Of a stretch of DNA of 16,620 nucleotides, positions 7,301-15,738 are shown one piece after another; within the stretch, counting starts at the first letter, position 1; each line of letters starts with the position of its first letter. The position numbers were made by a program, and so were the translations under genes. Location of the stretch: contig DAYH01000018.1 of NCBI GenBank assembly GCA_002506825.1, forward strand, positions 1 to 16,620, read 5' to 3'. The stretch comes from Euryarchaeota archaeon UBA103. Lineage in GTDB: Archaea; Thermoplasmatota; Poseidoniia; Poseidoniales; Thalassarchaeaceae. Below the pieces are notes generated by a model. The model was given only the letters and a program-made list of their open reading frames with translations. It made no database searches and had not been told where the DNA came from.

Positions 7301-10300
7301 ATTGCTAGAGGATTCATAGGGAGCCTACCGGGAAGAACAGATCCAGATGTAATTGGGATGTCAATGGGTTGCTCGTCATCAACTAGAACAGTACTCATGC
7401 CAGGTCTAGCTGTTTCATTCACTTCCTCCCATGTCCTGTCCCCGATAATGATATTCAAGGGGCTTGCACTTCTTTGTCCACTGGTGTCTGACTCTACAAG
7501 GCCATCTACTGGTGTGAAGTGATGTAGTCCATCATCGGATACGAGATACAGGCCATCATCGCTAACATGGGCGCCCCTCGGGTCGGAGAACAGTCCTGAT
7601 TGTGATTTTACTAGATGGTCTCCTGTACTACTTATCACATCTATTCCGCCCGGACTGATCATGACTAGATTACCTCCGTGGGAAACTAATTCACTCGGAG
7701 GCCATGACATCAATGAATTGGTAGGTGCCCCGACCTCCATGTCTAGCGAAGAAGAGTTCCAGTGAACAATTGGAGATATATCGGTCGCTATGTGGACCCC
7801 CCAGTCATCAGCGGCTATTGAGCGAACATCGTTACTGGGTATCTTGTCAATCTGATAAGTTCCATTCACCATATCCGTAGCTATATCCCAAGCTACAACT
7901 CCTGGTCTGGTAGCTCCTTGTCCATTATGAGATATGAACACTGACTCATCATGATATTCAGTAATTGTTACCCCATTCTCATCTGTTACTTGTCTACTGA
8001 TGCTATCTGCATAGATGAGTCCGGAAACAGTGTTTCCTGCTAGGCCATCTGAGGCTCCTCGAGTCGCCCCTACTGCTAAGTTAGAATCTAGTATTGTCAC
8101 CCCACTCGGTCCCCCAGCCAGAATTGTTTCTCCTTGTATCGGATGGTTCACTACTAGGAGGTGATCGTATATCGAACCAGGTAGCCCGTCAAACGTAGTA
8201 ATTGGGTCTTCCCACTCGTCTAGTGTGGTGTTGAATACCGCTATCCCCCCCCATGTTGCTGTCAGAATCTTGTCTCCTATTCCAACGAAGTCCTTCACTA
8301 TGTCATTTGGAAGTCCAGCCAGAAGACTCCCGTCTCCCCAGTTACCTGTTGTAGTATCAAATGTTTGGAAGCCAGCCGCCGACCCCTGGTTACCCATTAG
8401 TCCGACATATAGCATACCATCATCATCATCGAGAATCATCCCATCCATCTGTCCATGAAGAGCTGGAGAAATGGAGGAGTAAGATCTCTGCAATAGGTCG
8501 ATTGAATACAGTCCCCTACCAGCTGTGGTTACCCATAACGTATCGCCATCGAGATACATGCTGTTGATTATATCGTCATCGAGAAGATTGTATCCATACT
8601 CCCATCTTACAGATCCATTGAGTAAAATCTCTCCTTGGAGTATGGATGTTGCGAAGAAGGAGTTACTATCGAACGTTGATGCTACCCAAACGTGAGTTGA
8701 GTTTGAAGCAAACTCAACAACCCGTCCGCTAGACAGTCCAGCAAGTTCATCGAACCCTGAAGATATTAGCCCAGTGCTATCTAACTTATCTACTCGATTC
8801 AGACCAGTAGTCTGCCCTGATCTTCCGATAGCGTATGTAGGGGTGTTAGCAGGAACTCTGACAATAGAGCATCCATCCATGCCCGGGCTTAGTACCTGTC
8901 CGCTAGATACAGAGGTTCCCGATGTCACAATTCTCGAGATTCCACCTGAGTTATCGTATTGATGAGCAGACAGGAGTACATTCCCATCATGAAGCATACC
9001 TCCCGGGAATATAAGATCTTCAGATATCCCATCCGATGAAGTCAGAGTAGTTAGGAAGCTCTCTGTGTTGTAGTTGAATCTATCGATTCCTACTCCAGTG
9101 GTATCGAATCCTATGTAGAGAATCCTGTTAGCATCATCACAAGCGAGTGCTCGAGGGTCATTGTCAGAGAGTCCATTGTTCCCCCCTTCTGTCAAGGCAT
9201 CAATCCACTCTCCGGTGATGCCATCATTGTCATGATCGGCTAAGTCGAATCTAGCTACTCCGCCTTGATTACCGAACCAAGAAAGCCTACCTATTGCGAA
9301 GTGAATTATCTCATCACACATGAGAATATCAGCCCCATATCCTCCCGGGATATCTCCCGAGCCAAGGTCCCAAGTGGTCCAGTTTCCACTTGTTCCATTC
9401 TTGGTAAGTATCTGCGCGTTGGAATTCCAGCTCCCTTGACGATGCGAAGCTACCCACAGATCATCCCCTACTATCTCCATGGAGAAGAATTCGTCTTCTA
9501 TATTGTTAGGGAGGCCATCATTCTCTGTCCATTCGTTTTCGAATGTCTCATTGATTGGATCCCATCTGTATATCCCTTCCATCGTCGCAAACAGGTATTC
9601 TCCTTGGAACTCCTCCATTCCCCTCACTGGACCGGGGAAGTCCGACCACTCATTCAGGAGTGTCATTGTGGAGTATTGGAACCTCCTCAGAATATTATCT
9701 CCATATGCTACCCACATCTCACAGGATGAAGAATTCAGTGGGAAACAGTCTCCCAGAAGACGCGCATTCACCCTCTGTACATTTCCTATGGTCTCTAGGT
9801 CGTCCTGCCACGTCTCATTTACGGTGTTCCATCTGACAATAGTGCCCTCTCCATCGTTCCAGGACTGAGTCGGCCTGACTCCAATCCAGAGCTCGTCTCC
9901 TACCTCTCCCATGCCGTATACCTTTGCATTGGTGCCAATCTGGTTGCCGGCATCGAGAGTAGTCAACGATGTATTGTTGTTGAGTGCAATTCTGAAAATC
10001 TCATCGTTCGAATTCCACCATTGATTGCTCCTTTGAGTGGAGTAGTGGAGAACATCTCCTATGATGATCATTTCAGCTGGACTACTCGATGGAATTGAAG
10101 GCCCGTTGGTATTGACGCCCCTATCCCAGTCAATGAGCACCGTGTTATTTATCACATCAATTAGAGTAAGTCCGAAGTCTCCTCCTGCCCAAATTGTCCC
10201 GCTTTGTCTTCCAGGTATCAGAGTAGTGACATCATCATCATCGATGTAACCCTGTGTACTATCCCAAGTGGTAAGCCACTCTTCATTGGCTAAGTCATAT

Positions 10301-13086
10301 CTGGCGATTCCAGTGTTTTCGAATCCAATGTAGAGTATCTCACCTATCTTCACTGTTCTTGCACGCTGAGTGTCATCACCAGCAGTCCAAACATCAATGA
10401 TTTCAAATCCGTCTACTCCTCCAAGTTCGCTGGTATCAACTACCACAGCGCCCCCCTCTGTCCCCGCGTAAAGTATTGGGTAACCATCTGAGTCGTTACC
10501 GATTAGATCGACAGAATTTACCTGTCTAGATGGCATTTCAGAACCACCACCAGTGGTAAGACACTCAAGTAAATCAAGAGTTCCCTGACCCGTGTCTCCC
10601 CATGCGCAGGCTCCTCTGTTTGTAGCAGCGTATATGTCCGCCCCATCACTTGTGATATCATTGAATTCCCATGGATCGTTGTTCCAACCAGGAATATTTG
10701 TCTCAAGCTGATCCCATGATGCTCCATCCCATATAGCAATCCCTCCATTGGACTGGGCACCTGTATTTGCTACTCTGGAACCAACAACCAAATCTCCCCC
10801 GTAGATATATAGAGAGAGAACATCATTATCTGGCAGGCCACTATTATCAACTGTTATGAGGTTTCTAATGTCACCATTAATCCTGTCTAGGACCATAATC
10901 CCGAATCCAGTAAGACCCAGATAAACAGTGTCTCCATCCACGGCTATGGGCGCTTCTTCTAGGTTATCCGCTCCCAGAGACTGCCATGAGCCTAGGATTT
11001 GCAGTTCTGCTAGATCCAACCTCATTAGCCCACTATCAGGAGTGGCAATGTACGCTATCCCATATCTGGTAGCAACATCTTTGACCAGGTCCGAGTCTAA
11101 ACCATCACTAGTATCAAATGTATCAATCAAACTGATTGTGGAGGAATTGATAAGAGATATTCCATTATTAGGATGTCCGACTACTAGTACTTCTGTGTAT
11201 TCATCATAGGACATTGAGATAATACTGTCCGAGCCAAGACCTCCAACACTTCCAATATATGCCCCGTTATCGTTTCTGAATCTAAGTATACCAGAATCTG
11301 AAGTTCCAACCCATACCCATCCATTACTGTCTTGGACAATTGAAGTTACTGCCTGCATCTGCTGGCCAGCGTAATCAGTCACGTCGATAGGACTAGACCA
11401 CCTTCTTCCAGAGTTATTGAATCTGTCAATGGTTGTATCGCCTGCTACCCAAACCTGTCCGTCTTCACTATCTTCAATGCTCACTGCCAGTCTCATTGCT
11501 TCTGTGACCGGGCTACTGACTAGATACTCTACCCCAACCGACGAATCTTGATGTTGCATAGCCATAACTCCTGTTGAGTCAATGAGAACTGATAATCCGT
11601 TAGAGGGACTTCTAGCGCCAATACCAGACGGCCAAGAAGAAATTGAAACAGCATTGTCTAGCATACCAAGGCCTTGGAGAGTTTCTTGTGCTCTGAATAC
11701 TCCAGCAGATATCTCGTATGACTGTAGGGTACTCCCCGCAAGAACATGTAGCCACCCATCCGATACTGAAGTCCCAAGGACGTTATTGGATGCGAGCGTA
11801 TTCCCAGTAGACCATCTTGAAAGCCATGTAGAAGTTGCTAGATCCCTTCTGCTAATTCCTGCATTCTCTGTAGAGATTAGTAGCTGATTACCCATCAACT
11901 GCAAGTCTGTGATTCTGTTGCTTGCAAGGAAGTTACCACTATCCCACCTATTATTATTCTGAATTCCTACTATGGATTGGTTACTACTGAGATTGTAATC
12001 GATAACGTAGACGCCGTTCGCTCCAGTAGAAATCATCACATTACCAGAGTTAACCAATATGTCTGTAGCCTTATCAGAGGAAGAAGAACAGAATTGATAC
12101 CAATCCCAGTTGGTTGGAATTCCACTTCCGTCTCCAGGGGGCAAGAACATCAAATCACAGCCAGTTACTGCCCAGATTACTCCATCGGTGCCTGTAGTGA
12201 TAGCTGAGACTTCAAAAACTTCGGTTGGGTCGGGTTGTAACTCAGTACCCTCGGAGGAATCTATCAACGACTGAGTCATTATTGTCCCGTTTGCAGTTCC
12301 AACAAGGAGTCTGTTCTCCGAGGAATCGATTGAAATGCTTCTGCCATAGACAAGCTCGTCTATGTGAACAATTCCCGGACATCTCCACTGACAAGCCTCA
12401 GAAGCACTACTATCAAGATGTATCAAGTCGTCCCCAAGAAGGACGTAGAGCCTTCCATCAATGGGATTCACAGCGCTACCGTATACTTCCACCTCCGTCG
12501 AAGAGAACGAAATTCTAGGGTCGGAAGGAGTCAATGCCTCTATCACCAAATCAGAGATAGAGATTCCAGCCGGAAGGACCCAAGCGGCATCACTGACGGA
12601 ATTCGGTTGCAAGGATGTGGAAAGCTCCCCCCCAACCAGACTTGGAGGATTATCATTGAAGTCGTACTGGCACCCAAGCCAATCGTTCCCCCTCCAGTCT
12701 AGAATAGGTGTTTGACTATTGATAAGAGTTAGCTGAGGCTCTTCAACGCAGTATCCTTCTGCTCCGTCGACAGCTATCTCAAAGGTCAGGTTAGATATCT
12801 CCGCTCCAGGGGCGAAATCCAGAAACATATCGCCATAGGCATAAGTCTGGTTCGAGGTATCGGCTCCTGATGCGACAAGATCAACCCAACCAGTATCATT
12901 GTAACCAGAAGACCCCCAAGATCTTGAGGTCGTGTATGAGGGCTCATCTGAATCGACTAATTCATGGTCTCCGAATGAAGACCATGGTAGCATTATCATC
13001 AGCCCTACAAGCAATAGAGCACTCCTCTTGGGAGCTGTCCCAGAGTCAGAACCTAGTGTATGCACGGAGGTTCGGCATTCTATCAC
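4369..13086 (-). CDS. Giant cell-surface protein: signal peptide, propeller repeats, ~6 fibronectin-III domains, one TM, acidic tail
   Basis: This protein has 2905 residues. Residues about 20-39 (KRSALLLVGLMIMLPWSSFG) look like a signal peptide. From about 200 to 1870 it is beta-propeller sequence resembling two-component regulator propeller blades: recurring LWVG/LYIGF...GIARYDL strands and about 14 blade-start motifs of the type DGLPxNxV (near 386, 430, 616, 662, 749, 945, 1190, 1304, 1352, 1449, 1500, 1590, 1634, 1680). About six fibronectin-III-like domains follow (starting near 2008, 2128, 2236, 2355, 2492, 2612), with Cys pairs that could form disulfides. Then come an acidic linker, one membrane helix (2747-2766), the stop-transfer RPRK, and a 139-residue cytoplasmic tail ending in DDL repeats. 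It is probably a surface receptor or scaffold; no enzyme domain is visible. The start is GTG at 13086 without a Shine-Dalgarno; a GTG at 13065 is an alternative. The ligand is unknown. Confidence 0.85.
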   Translation of the reverse strand: MIECRTSVHTLGSDSGTAPKRSALLLVGLMIMLPWSSFGDHELVDSDEPSYTTSRSWGSSGYNDTGWVDLVASGADTSNQTYAYGDMFLDFAPGAEISNLTFEIAVDGAEGYCVEEPQLTLINSQTPILDWRGNDWLGCQYDFNDNPPSLVGGELSTSLQPNSVSDAAWVLPAGISISDLVIEALTPSDPRISFSSTEVEVYGSAVNPIDGRLYVLLGDDLIHLDSSASEACQWRCPGIVHIDELVYGRSISIDSSENRLLVGTANGTIMTQSLIDSSEGTELQPDPTEVFEVSAITTGTDGVIWAVTGCDLMFLPPGDGSGIPTNWDWYQFCSSSSDKATDILVNSGNVMISTGANGVYVIDYNLSSNQSIVGIQNNNRWDSGNFLASNRITDLQLMGNQLLISTENAGISRRDLATSTWLSRWSTGNTLASNNVLGTSVSDGWLHVLAGSTLQSYEISAGVFRAQETLQGLGMLDNAVSISSWPSGIGARSPSNGLSVLIDSTGVMAMQHQDSSVGVEYLVSSPVTEAMRLAVSIEDSEDGQVWVAGDTTIDRFNNSGRRWSSPIDVTDYAGQQMQAVTSIVQDSNGWVWVGTSDSGILRFRNDNGAYIGSVGGLGSDSIISMSYDEYTEVLVVGHPNNGISLINSSTISLIDTFDTSDGLDSDLVKDVATRYGIAYIATPDSGLMRLDLAELQILGSWQSLGADNLEEAPIAVDGDTVYLGLTGFGIMVLDRINGDIRNLITVDNSGLPDNDVLSLYIYGGDLVVGSRVANTGAQSNGGIAIWDGASWDQLETNIPGWNNDPWEFNDITSDGADIYAATNRGACAWGDTGQGTLDLLECLTTGGGSEMPSRQVNSVDLIGNDSDGYPILYAGTEGGAVVVDTSELGGVDGFEIIDVWTAGDDTQRARTVKIGEILYIGFENTGIARYDLANEEWLTTWDSTQGYIDDDDVTTLIPGRQSGTIWAGGDFGLTLIDVINNTVLIDWDRGVNTNGPSIPSSSPAEMIIIGDVLHYSTQRSNQWWNSNDEIFRIALNNNTSLTTLDAGNQIGTNAKVYGMGEVGDELWIGVRPTQSWNDGEGTIVRWNTVNETWQDDLETIGNVQRVNARLLGDCFPLNSSSCEMWVAYGDNILRRFQYSTMTLLNEWSDFPGPVRGMEEFQGEYLFATMEGIYRWDPINETFENEWTENDGLPNNIEDEFFSMEIVGDDLWVASHRQGSWNSNAQILTKNGTSGNWTTWDLGSGDIPGGYGADILMCDEIIHFAIGRLSWFGNQGGVARFDLADHDNDGITGEWIDALTEGGNNGLSDNDPRALACDDANRILYIGFDTTGVGIDRFNYNTESFLTTLTSSDGISEDLIFPGGMLHDGNVLLSAHQYDNSGGISRIVTSGTSVSSGQVLSPGMDGCSIVRVPANTPTYAIGRSGQTTGLNRVDKLDSTGLISSGFDELAGLSSGRVVEFASNSTHVWVASTFDSNSFFATSILQGEILLNGSVRWEYGYNLLDDDIINSMYLDGDTLWVTTAGRGLYSIDLLQRSYSSISPALHGQMDGMILDDDDGMLYVGLMGNQGSAAGFQTFDTTTGNWGDGSLLAGLPNDIVKDFVGIGDKILTATWGGIAVFNTTLDEWEDPITTFDGLPGSIYDHLLVVNHPIQGETILAGGPSGVTILDSNLAVGATRGASDGLAGNTVSGLIYADSISRQVTDENGVTITEYHDESVFISHNGQGATRPGVVAWDIATDMVNGTYQIDKIPSNDVRSIAADDWGVHIATDISPIVHWNSSSLDMEVGAPTNSLMSWPPSELVSHGGNLVMISPGGIDVISSTGDHLVKSQSGLFSDPRGAHVSDDGLYLVSDDGLHHFTPVDGLVESDTSGQRSASPLNIIIGDRTWEEVNETARPGMSTVLVDDEQPIDIPITSGSVLPGRLPMNPLAMTMSSPEAGAWVWARSSILNYSGSWDMQMMNPGIQSAFQSAISQVGPGYSSAETHVQLQSPSDGKMKVRITYDWERIEVPTNIVNITDRPNDGGGVLEVTWLPAEDAAWNGYRIFVWDATGRESWNPSEDELDDFSTYITVPFWSQTSVMVTEADNDGVAETLSDDRLYRAAIAIEYPDGTLGDAIAWPGSVTPTDEMPNPPEWLVAEAISGGTAGSLVLEWSMCEELDPGTTRIWASEQDINNAIALTGEIDIPFSSGNSTVMELTPQRVYWFAAACVDASGQFDPTNVTIFGPVTTAGGLNDGIAPSMILGTTAEDVPDDEGGRIEVTWSINEEVDCSFYTVYALPASGWQPPSTVDGWPVAEFIPDCSTSQVVIDSLGSSPLKDGVTYWIGVVASDDWGNSNVDAVLVVEATPEADQEGSASAPERVEGLIAWDHPEDDGTKIDIVWNRSTAPDFSYYTVWVSDYPLNDLTELSQVCSDDPSSCNLIAVDQRQIGGILQLQMTIEEAMYGNSVDTLEISPIVPDIPLYVAVTIHDIKGNVFLTGLDQHISIVTPVDNRGDITPPDRLIPPVLEERLGDDGDGMFVTFQESVASDLYQYLVFADVVPFSDASNMDPVVVVERNSQLPITIEELSDGRSLAPSIMTWVSVVPVDSSGNAWLTNLRTSSIALIDENSLDPGLHLPEVTGVRGYWDSSGSQIDITWDLSQDPQVESYRVFVSLDPFEDVRNATQVSSMIDGESKEVIGNLLILNELDGTLLDNTLSYWVVVVAFDGEVNRLAVDPLQILPWSESSFGSSEDGEGEEGASWIDQLMNGDMNTLIALLSALMILAGAVLFIRPRKDSAPQPWEMGAIEVELEEQMMRESSGLTEEEEFGLDELEISSDNFGGEPDAPSVSYDGMGEDAMVQPIGGEYTGTSRQTSADVSNELLGVEDDDDLDIDDLDDLADDLDFEDLDDLAEGLDDDDDLDPSFVDEMI
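4390..4505 (-). repeat. Acidic Asp-Leu repeat coding the C-terminal tail of the giant protein
   Basis: The last ~40 codons of the giant gene (residues about 2861-2898) read as irregular units of DDL, DDLA and DLDF, separated by runs of Asp. At the DNA level this is a run of near-identical GATGAY/GACTTG words. Leu, Ala or Phe recur every three to four residues among the acids, which could give an amphipathic helix with one greasy edge. It is cytoplasmic by the predicted topology. Confidence 0.65.
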
Positions 13087-13127
13087 TATATTGAATGGTG
13101 TGGGTCGTTGAGCAATACATGCTTACA

Positions 13128-13142
13128 TCCACCGTAGGTGGA
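13128..13142. promoter_or_regulatory. Perfect dyad TCCACC-GTA-GGTGGA in the divergent promoter region
   Basis: This is a 6-bp perfect inverted repeat with a 3-base centre, about 42 bp before the giant gene's start and about 124 bp before the maeB start. An AT-rich stretch (13142-13155; TTTACTATTTTT on the minus strand) that could act as a TATA element for the giant gene lies directly beside it. A regulator bound here could affect either or both genes. No experimental or family evidence identifies the regulator. Confidence 0.4.
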
Positions 13143-13194
13143 AAAATAGTAAACTATCTCTTTGAACTATCTGAATAAACGCTTACTAATCGGC

Positions 13195-13206
13195 TGATAA
13201 TAAAAT
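13195..13206 (+). promoter_or_regulatory. Possible TATA element for maeB
   Basis: The AT-rich ATAATAAAAT stretch would place transcription start near 13228 and give a leader of roughly 40 nt before the ATG at 13266. It is weak as a TATA box, and other AT-rich stretches are nearby. Confidence 0.25.
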
Positions 13207-13265
13207 TGAGCAGGTTAGGATAGCATCAAAGAGGGGTGGGTAGGACGGGATTACGGGTTGTTGGT

Positions 13266-15548
13266 ATGTCAGATGACAGGCTCCGCAAGGAAGCATTGGA
13301 CTATCATGCCGCTAATCCTCCCGGAAAGCTAACTGTTGTTCCAACAAAACCACATGGTACTTCCCATGAATTATCTCTGGCATACTCACCTGGAGTAGCA
13401 TTCCCCTGCAAAGAGATAGAGAGTGATCCTGACAGTGCTTACAAATACACCTCAAAGGGAAATCTTGTTGCGGTTGTAAGTAATGGAACCGCCGTTCTCG
13501 GACTCGGTGATATAGGGCCTCTTGCAGGTAAGCCGGTTATGGAAGGAAAGGGCCTATTGTTCAAGGCCTTCGCGGATATCGATGTCTTCGATATCGAGGT
13601 GGACAAGACCGATGTTGAGGGATTCGTAGATACTGTCAAGGCTATCGCACCTACTTTCGGAGGAATTAATCTGGAAGATATCAAAGCCCCTGAGTGTTTT
13701 GAGATTGAGAAGAGATTAGTGGAAGAGTTGGATATTCCAGTTATGCACGACGATCAGCATGGGACCGCTATAATCTCTGGAGCCGCACTGCTGAATGGTC
13801 TTGAATTAGTAGATAAGGGAATCTCAGAAGTCAGAATAGTCATTTCCGGAGCCGGAGCTTCAGCGATATCCTGCGCCAGGCACTATGTCAGACTGGGAGT
13901 GGATAAGGCTAACATTGTGATGGTCGACTCAAAAGGAATCCTAACCAAAGCTAGGCTAGATTCTGGAGACTTGAATGAATACAAAGCCGAATTTGCTAGA
14001 AATTTGCCAGAAGGAAGTATTTCTGATGCTATGATCGGGTGTGATGTTTTCTTAGGCTTGTCCAAAGGCGGACTAGTATCGCCAGAAATGGTCAAGTCAA
14101 TGGCAGAAAGACCGCTTATCTTCGCTCTAGCCAACCCAGATCCCGAGATTCTACCAGAGGATGTTATGTCAGTTAGGGATGATGCAATTATAGCTACAGG
14201 TAGGTCAGACTACCCTAACCAGATTAACAATGTTCTAGGATTTCCCTACATATTCAGAGGCGCTCTAGATGTAAGGGCCACACGAATCACTGAGGGCATG
14301 AAGATGGCGGCTACAAAGGCAATCGCCGAACTAGCCAGGGAAACTGTCCCTGATGATGTCCTCTCTGCCTATGATGGAGAACAGATACAATTCGGGCCTG
14401 AATATATAATTCCAAAGCCATTTGATGCTAGAGTACTGATATGGGAAGCGAGCGCAGTAGCGGCTGCCGCTGTTGAGGAAGGGGTAGCAGGAATATCGCC
14501 CAAGGACTTCAGCTATGAAAAGTACAGAGAAGAACTCGAAGCCAGACTGGGACTCACTAGATCAATAATGAGAAGGGTAATTAATCAGGCAAAGAGGGAT
14601 AAAAAGAGAATTGTATTTTGTGAGGGAGAGGATCCCACGGTCATCAAAGCCGCTTCTCAGTGCATTTCTGAAGGAATTTGTGAACCAATATTGCTTGGAA
14701 ATATTGACAGAATAGGGGCAGTCAAAGAGGAGCTCGGACTGAATTTCGATTGCGAGGAAATAGATGTGAGATACGACCCACGTAGGAGAGGAAGTTATGC
14801 ACAGGAGCTTCACGATATCAGAGGGAGGAAAGGAGTCACCTTGGAGGACGCCACGCGCCTCATGAAGAACTCTACTTACTTCGCGCCCATGATGGTACAT
14901 ATGGGAGATGCAGATGGTTATCTTGGAGGGGTATCTCACCACTATCCGGATATTGTGAAACCTTGTCTACAGATAATCGGTCCAGAGAAAGACTCTCACA
15001 GAATCGTAGGCATGTACATGATGACTGTGAATGGAGACCTGATGTTCATCGGTGACGCAACCATAAATATCTATCCCGATTCTAGGACTCTAGCCGAGAT
15101 AGCCATACAGACCGCCAAGGTTGCTAGGAGATTCGGTGTGAAGCCAAGAGTTGCAATGCTTTCATTCTCTAATTTTGGGACCTCATCAGAAATGAGAACC
15201 GATAGGGTGGAGGAAGCCATCTCAATAGCTCGTGAGCTCGATCCTGATCTTATCATAGATGGGCCAATGCAGGCTGATACGGCCTTGGTTCCCGAGATTC
15301 AGAAGGAGTATCCATTCATGTCATTCGATGGACCGGCTAATATCCTAATATGCCCCAACCTAGCCTCTGCAAACATAGCATACAAACTTCTCCAAAGAAT
15401 AGCAGGAGCAGAGATGACTGGCCCAATTCTAGAGGGATTGTCCAAACCTGCTCATGTATTGCAACGTGGAGACAGTGTAAGAGACGTTGTGCATATGGCG
15501 GCAATTTGTGCTGTGGATGCCCAGAGACACGATTGGCAGAAATTATGA
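13266..15548 (+). CDS. maeB: NADP-type malic enzyme with C-terminal phosphotransacetylase-like domain (MaeB)
   Basis: MaeB oxidatively decarboxylates malate to pyruvate and CO2, usually making NADPH, in the cytoplasm. Counted from the ATG at 13266 it has 760 residues, close to E. coli MaeB. Malic-enzyme motifs run in order: PTKPHGTSHELSLAYSPGVA (catalytic Tyr40), GLGDIGPLAGKPVMEGKG with the catalytic Lys, FADIDVFD, NLEDIKAPECFEIE (metal-binding acids), MHDDQHGTA, a Rossmann turn GAGASA (195-200), and ALANPDPEI. From about 436 to the end is a phosphate acetyltransferase-like domain (FCEGEDPTVIKAA, MMVHMGDADGYLGG, MLSFSNFGTSS). In characterised MaeB proteins this domain is not catalytic and mediates allosteric control by acetyl-CoA. 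The chosen ATG matches the normal family N-terminus; a GTG at 13236 would add ten unmatched residues. This fusion is mainly bacterial, so transfer into this archaeal lineage is likely. Confidence 0.93.
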   Translation: MSDDRLRKEALDYHAANPPGKLTVVPTKPHGTSHELSLAYSPGVAFPCKEIESDPDSAYKYTSKGNLVAVVSNGTAVLGLGDIGPLAGKPVMEGKGLLFKAFADIDVFDIEVDKTDVEGFVDTVKAIAPTFGGINLEDIKAPECFEIEKRLVEELDIPVMHDDQHGTAIISGAALLNGLELVDKGISEVRIVISGAGASAISCARHYVRLGVDKANIVMVDSKGILTKARLDSGDLNEYKAEFARNLPEGSISDAMIGCDVFLGLSKGGLVSPEMVKSMAERPLIFALANPDPEILPEDVMSVRDDAIIATGRSDYPNQINNVLGFPYIFRGALDVRATRITEGMKMAATKAIAELARETVPDDVLSAYDGEQIQFGPEYIIPKPFDARVLIWEASAVAAAAVEEGVAGISPKDFSYEKYREELEARLGLTRSIMRRVINQAKRDKKRIVFCEGEDPTVIKAASQCISEGICEPILLGNIDRIGAVKEELGLNFDCEEIDVRYDPRRRGSYAQELHDIRGRKGVTLEDATRLMKNSTYFAPMMVHMGDADGYLGGVSHHYPDIVKPCLQIIGPEKDSHRIVGMYMMTVNGDLMFIGDATINIYPDSRTLAEIAIQTAKVARRFGVKPRVAMLSFSNFGTSSEMRTDRVEEAISIARELDPDLIIDGPMQADTALVPEIQKEYPFMSFDGPANILICPNLASANIAYKLLQRIAGAEMTGPILEGLSKPAHVLQRGDSVRDVVHMAAICAVDAQRHDWQKL

Positions 15549-15559
15549 AAATAATTTCT
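15538..15559 (+). terminator. Hairpin with GAAA tetraloop spanning the maeB stop codon, possible terminator or stabiliser
   Basis: AGAAATTAT and ATAATTTCT form a perfect 9-bp stem around the loop GAAA (15547-15550), a GNRA tetraloop. The maeB TGA (15546-15548) lies partly in the loop. It is followed by TTAGGGGGCC rather than a T-run, so it is not a classical intrinsic terminator. It may mark the transcript 3' end or protect it. A T5 run at 15723-15727 is the next termination candidate on this strand. Confidence 0.4.
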
Positions 15560-15738
15560 TAGGGGGCCTCATGCACCAAATTATCCAAACTATCACTACT
15601 AAGTGAACTGCCATTGCCATTACATGAACAAAACTCATCAAGTCGCGCTATTACAGACTCATCTAATGTTCATTGGACCCATTCTAAATATAGGACAATA
15701 AACTCTGGCATAGAGAAACCAGTTTTTCGATAGTAGGA

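Noticed and set aside
9265..9729. 154-codon plus-strand open frame inside the giant gene
   Set aside because: It is antisense to a well-supported propeller coding region, as are other plus-strand frames there. None shows a domain or ribosome-binding site.
13236..13265. GTG start adding ten residues to MaeB
   Set aside because: The added residues have no counterpart in MaeB family N-termini, and GAGGG abuts the GTG without spacing.
15549..15738. A tRNA or other structured RNA in the convergent gap
   Set aside because: I found no cloverleaf, T-loop consensus or extended stem apart from the hairpin at the maeB stop.
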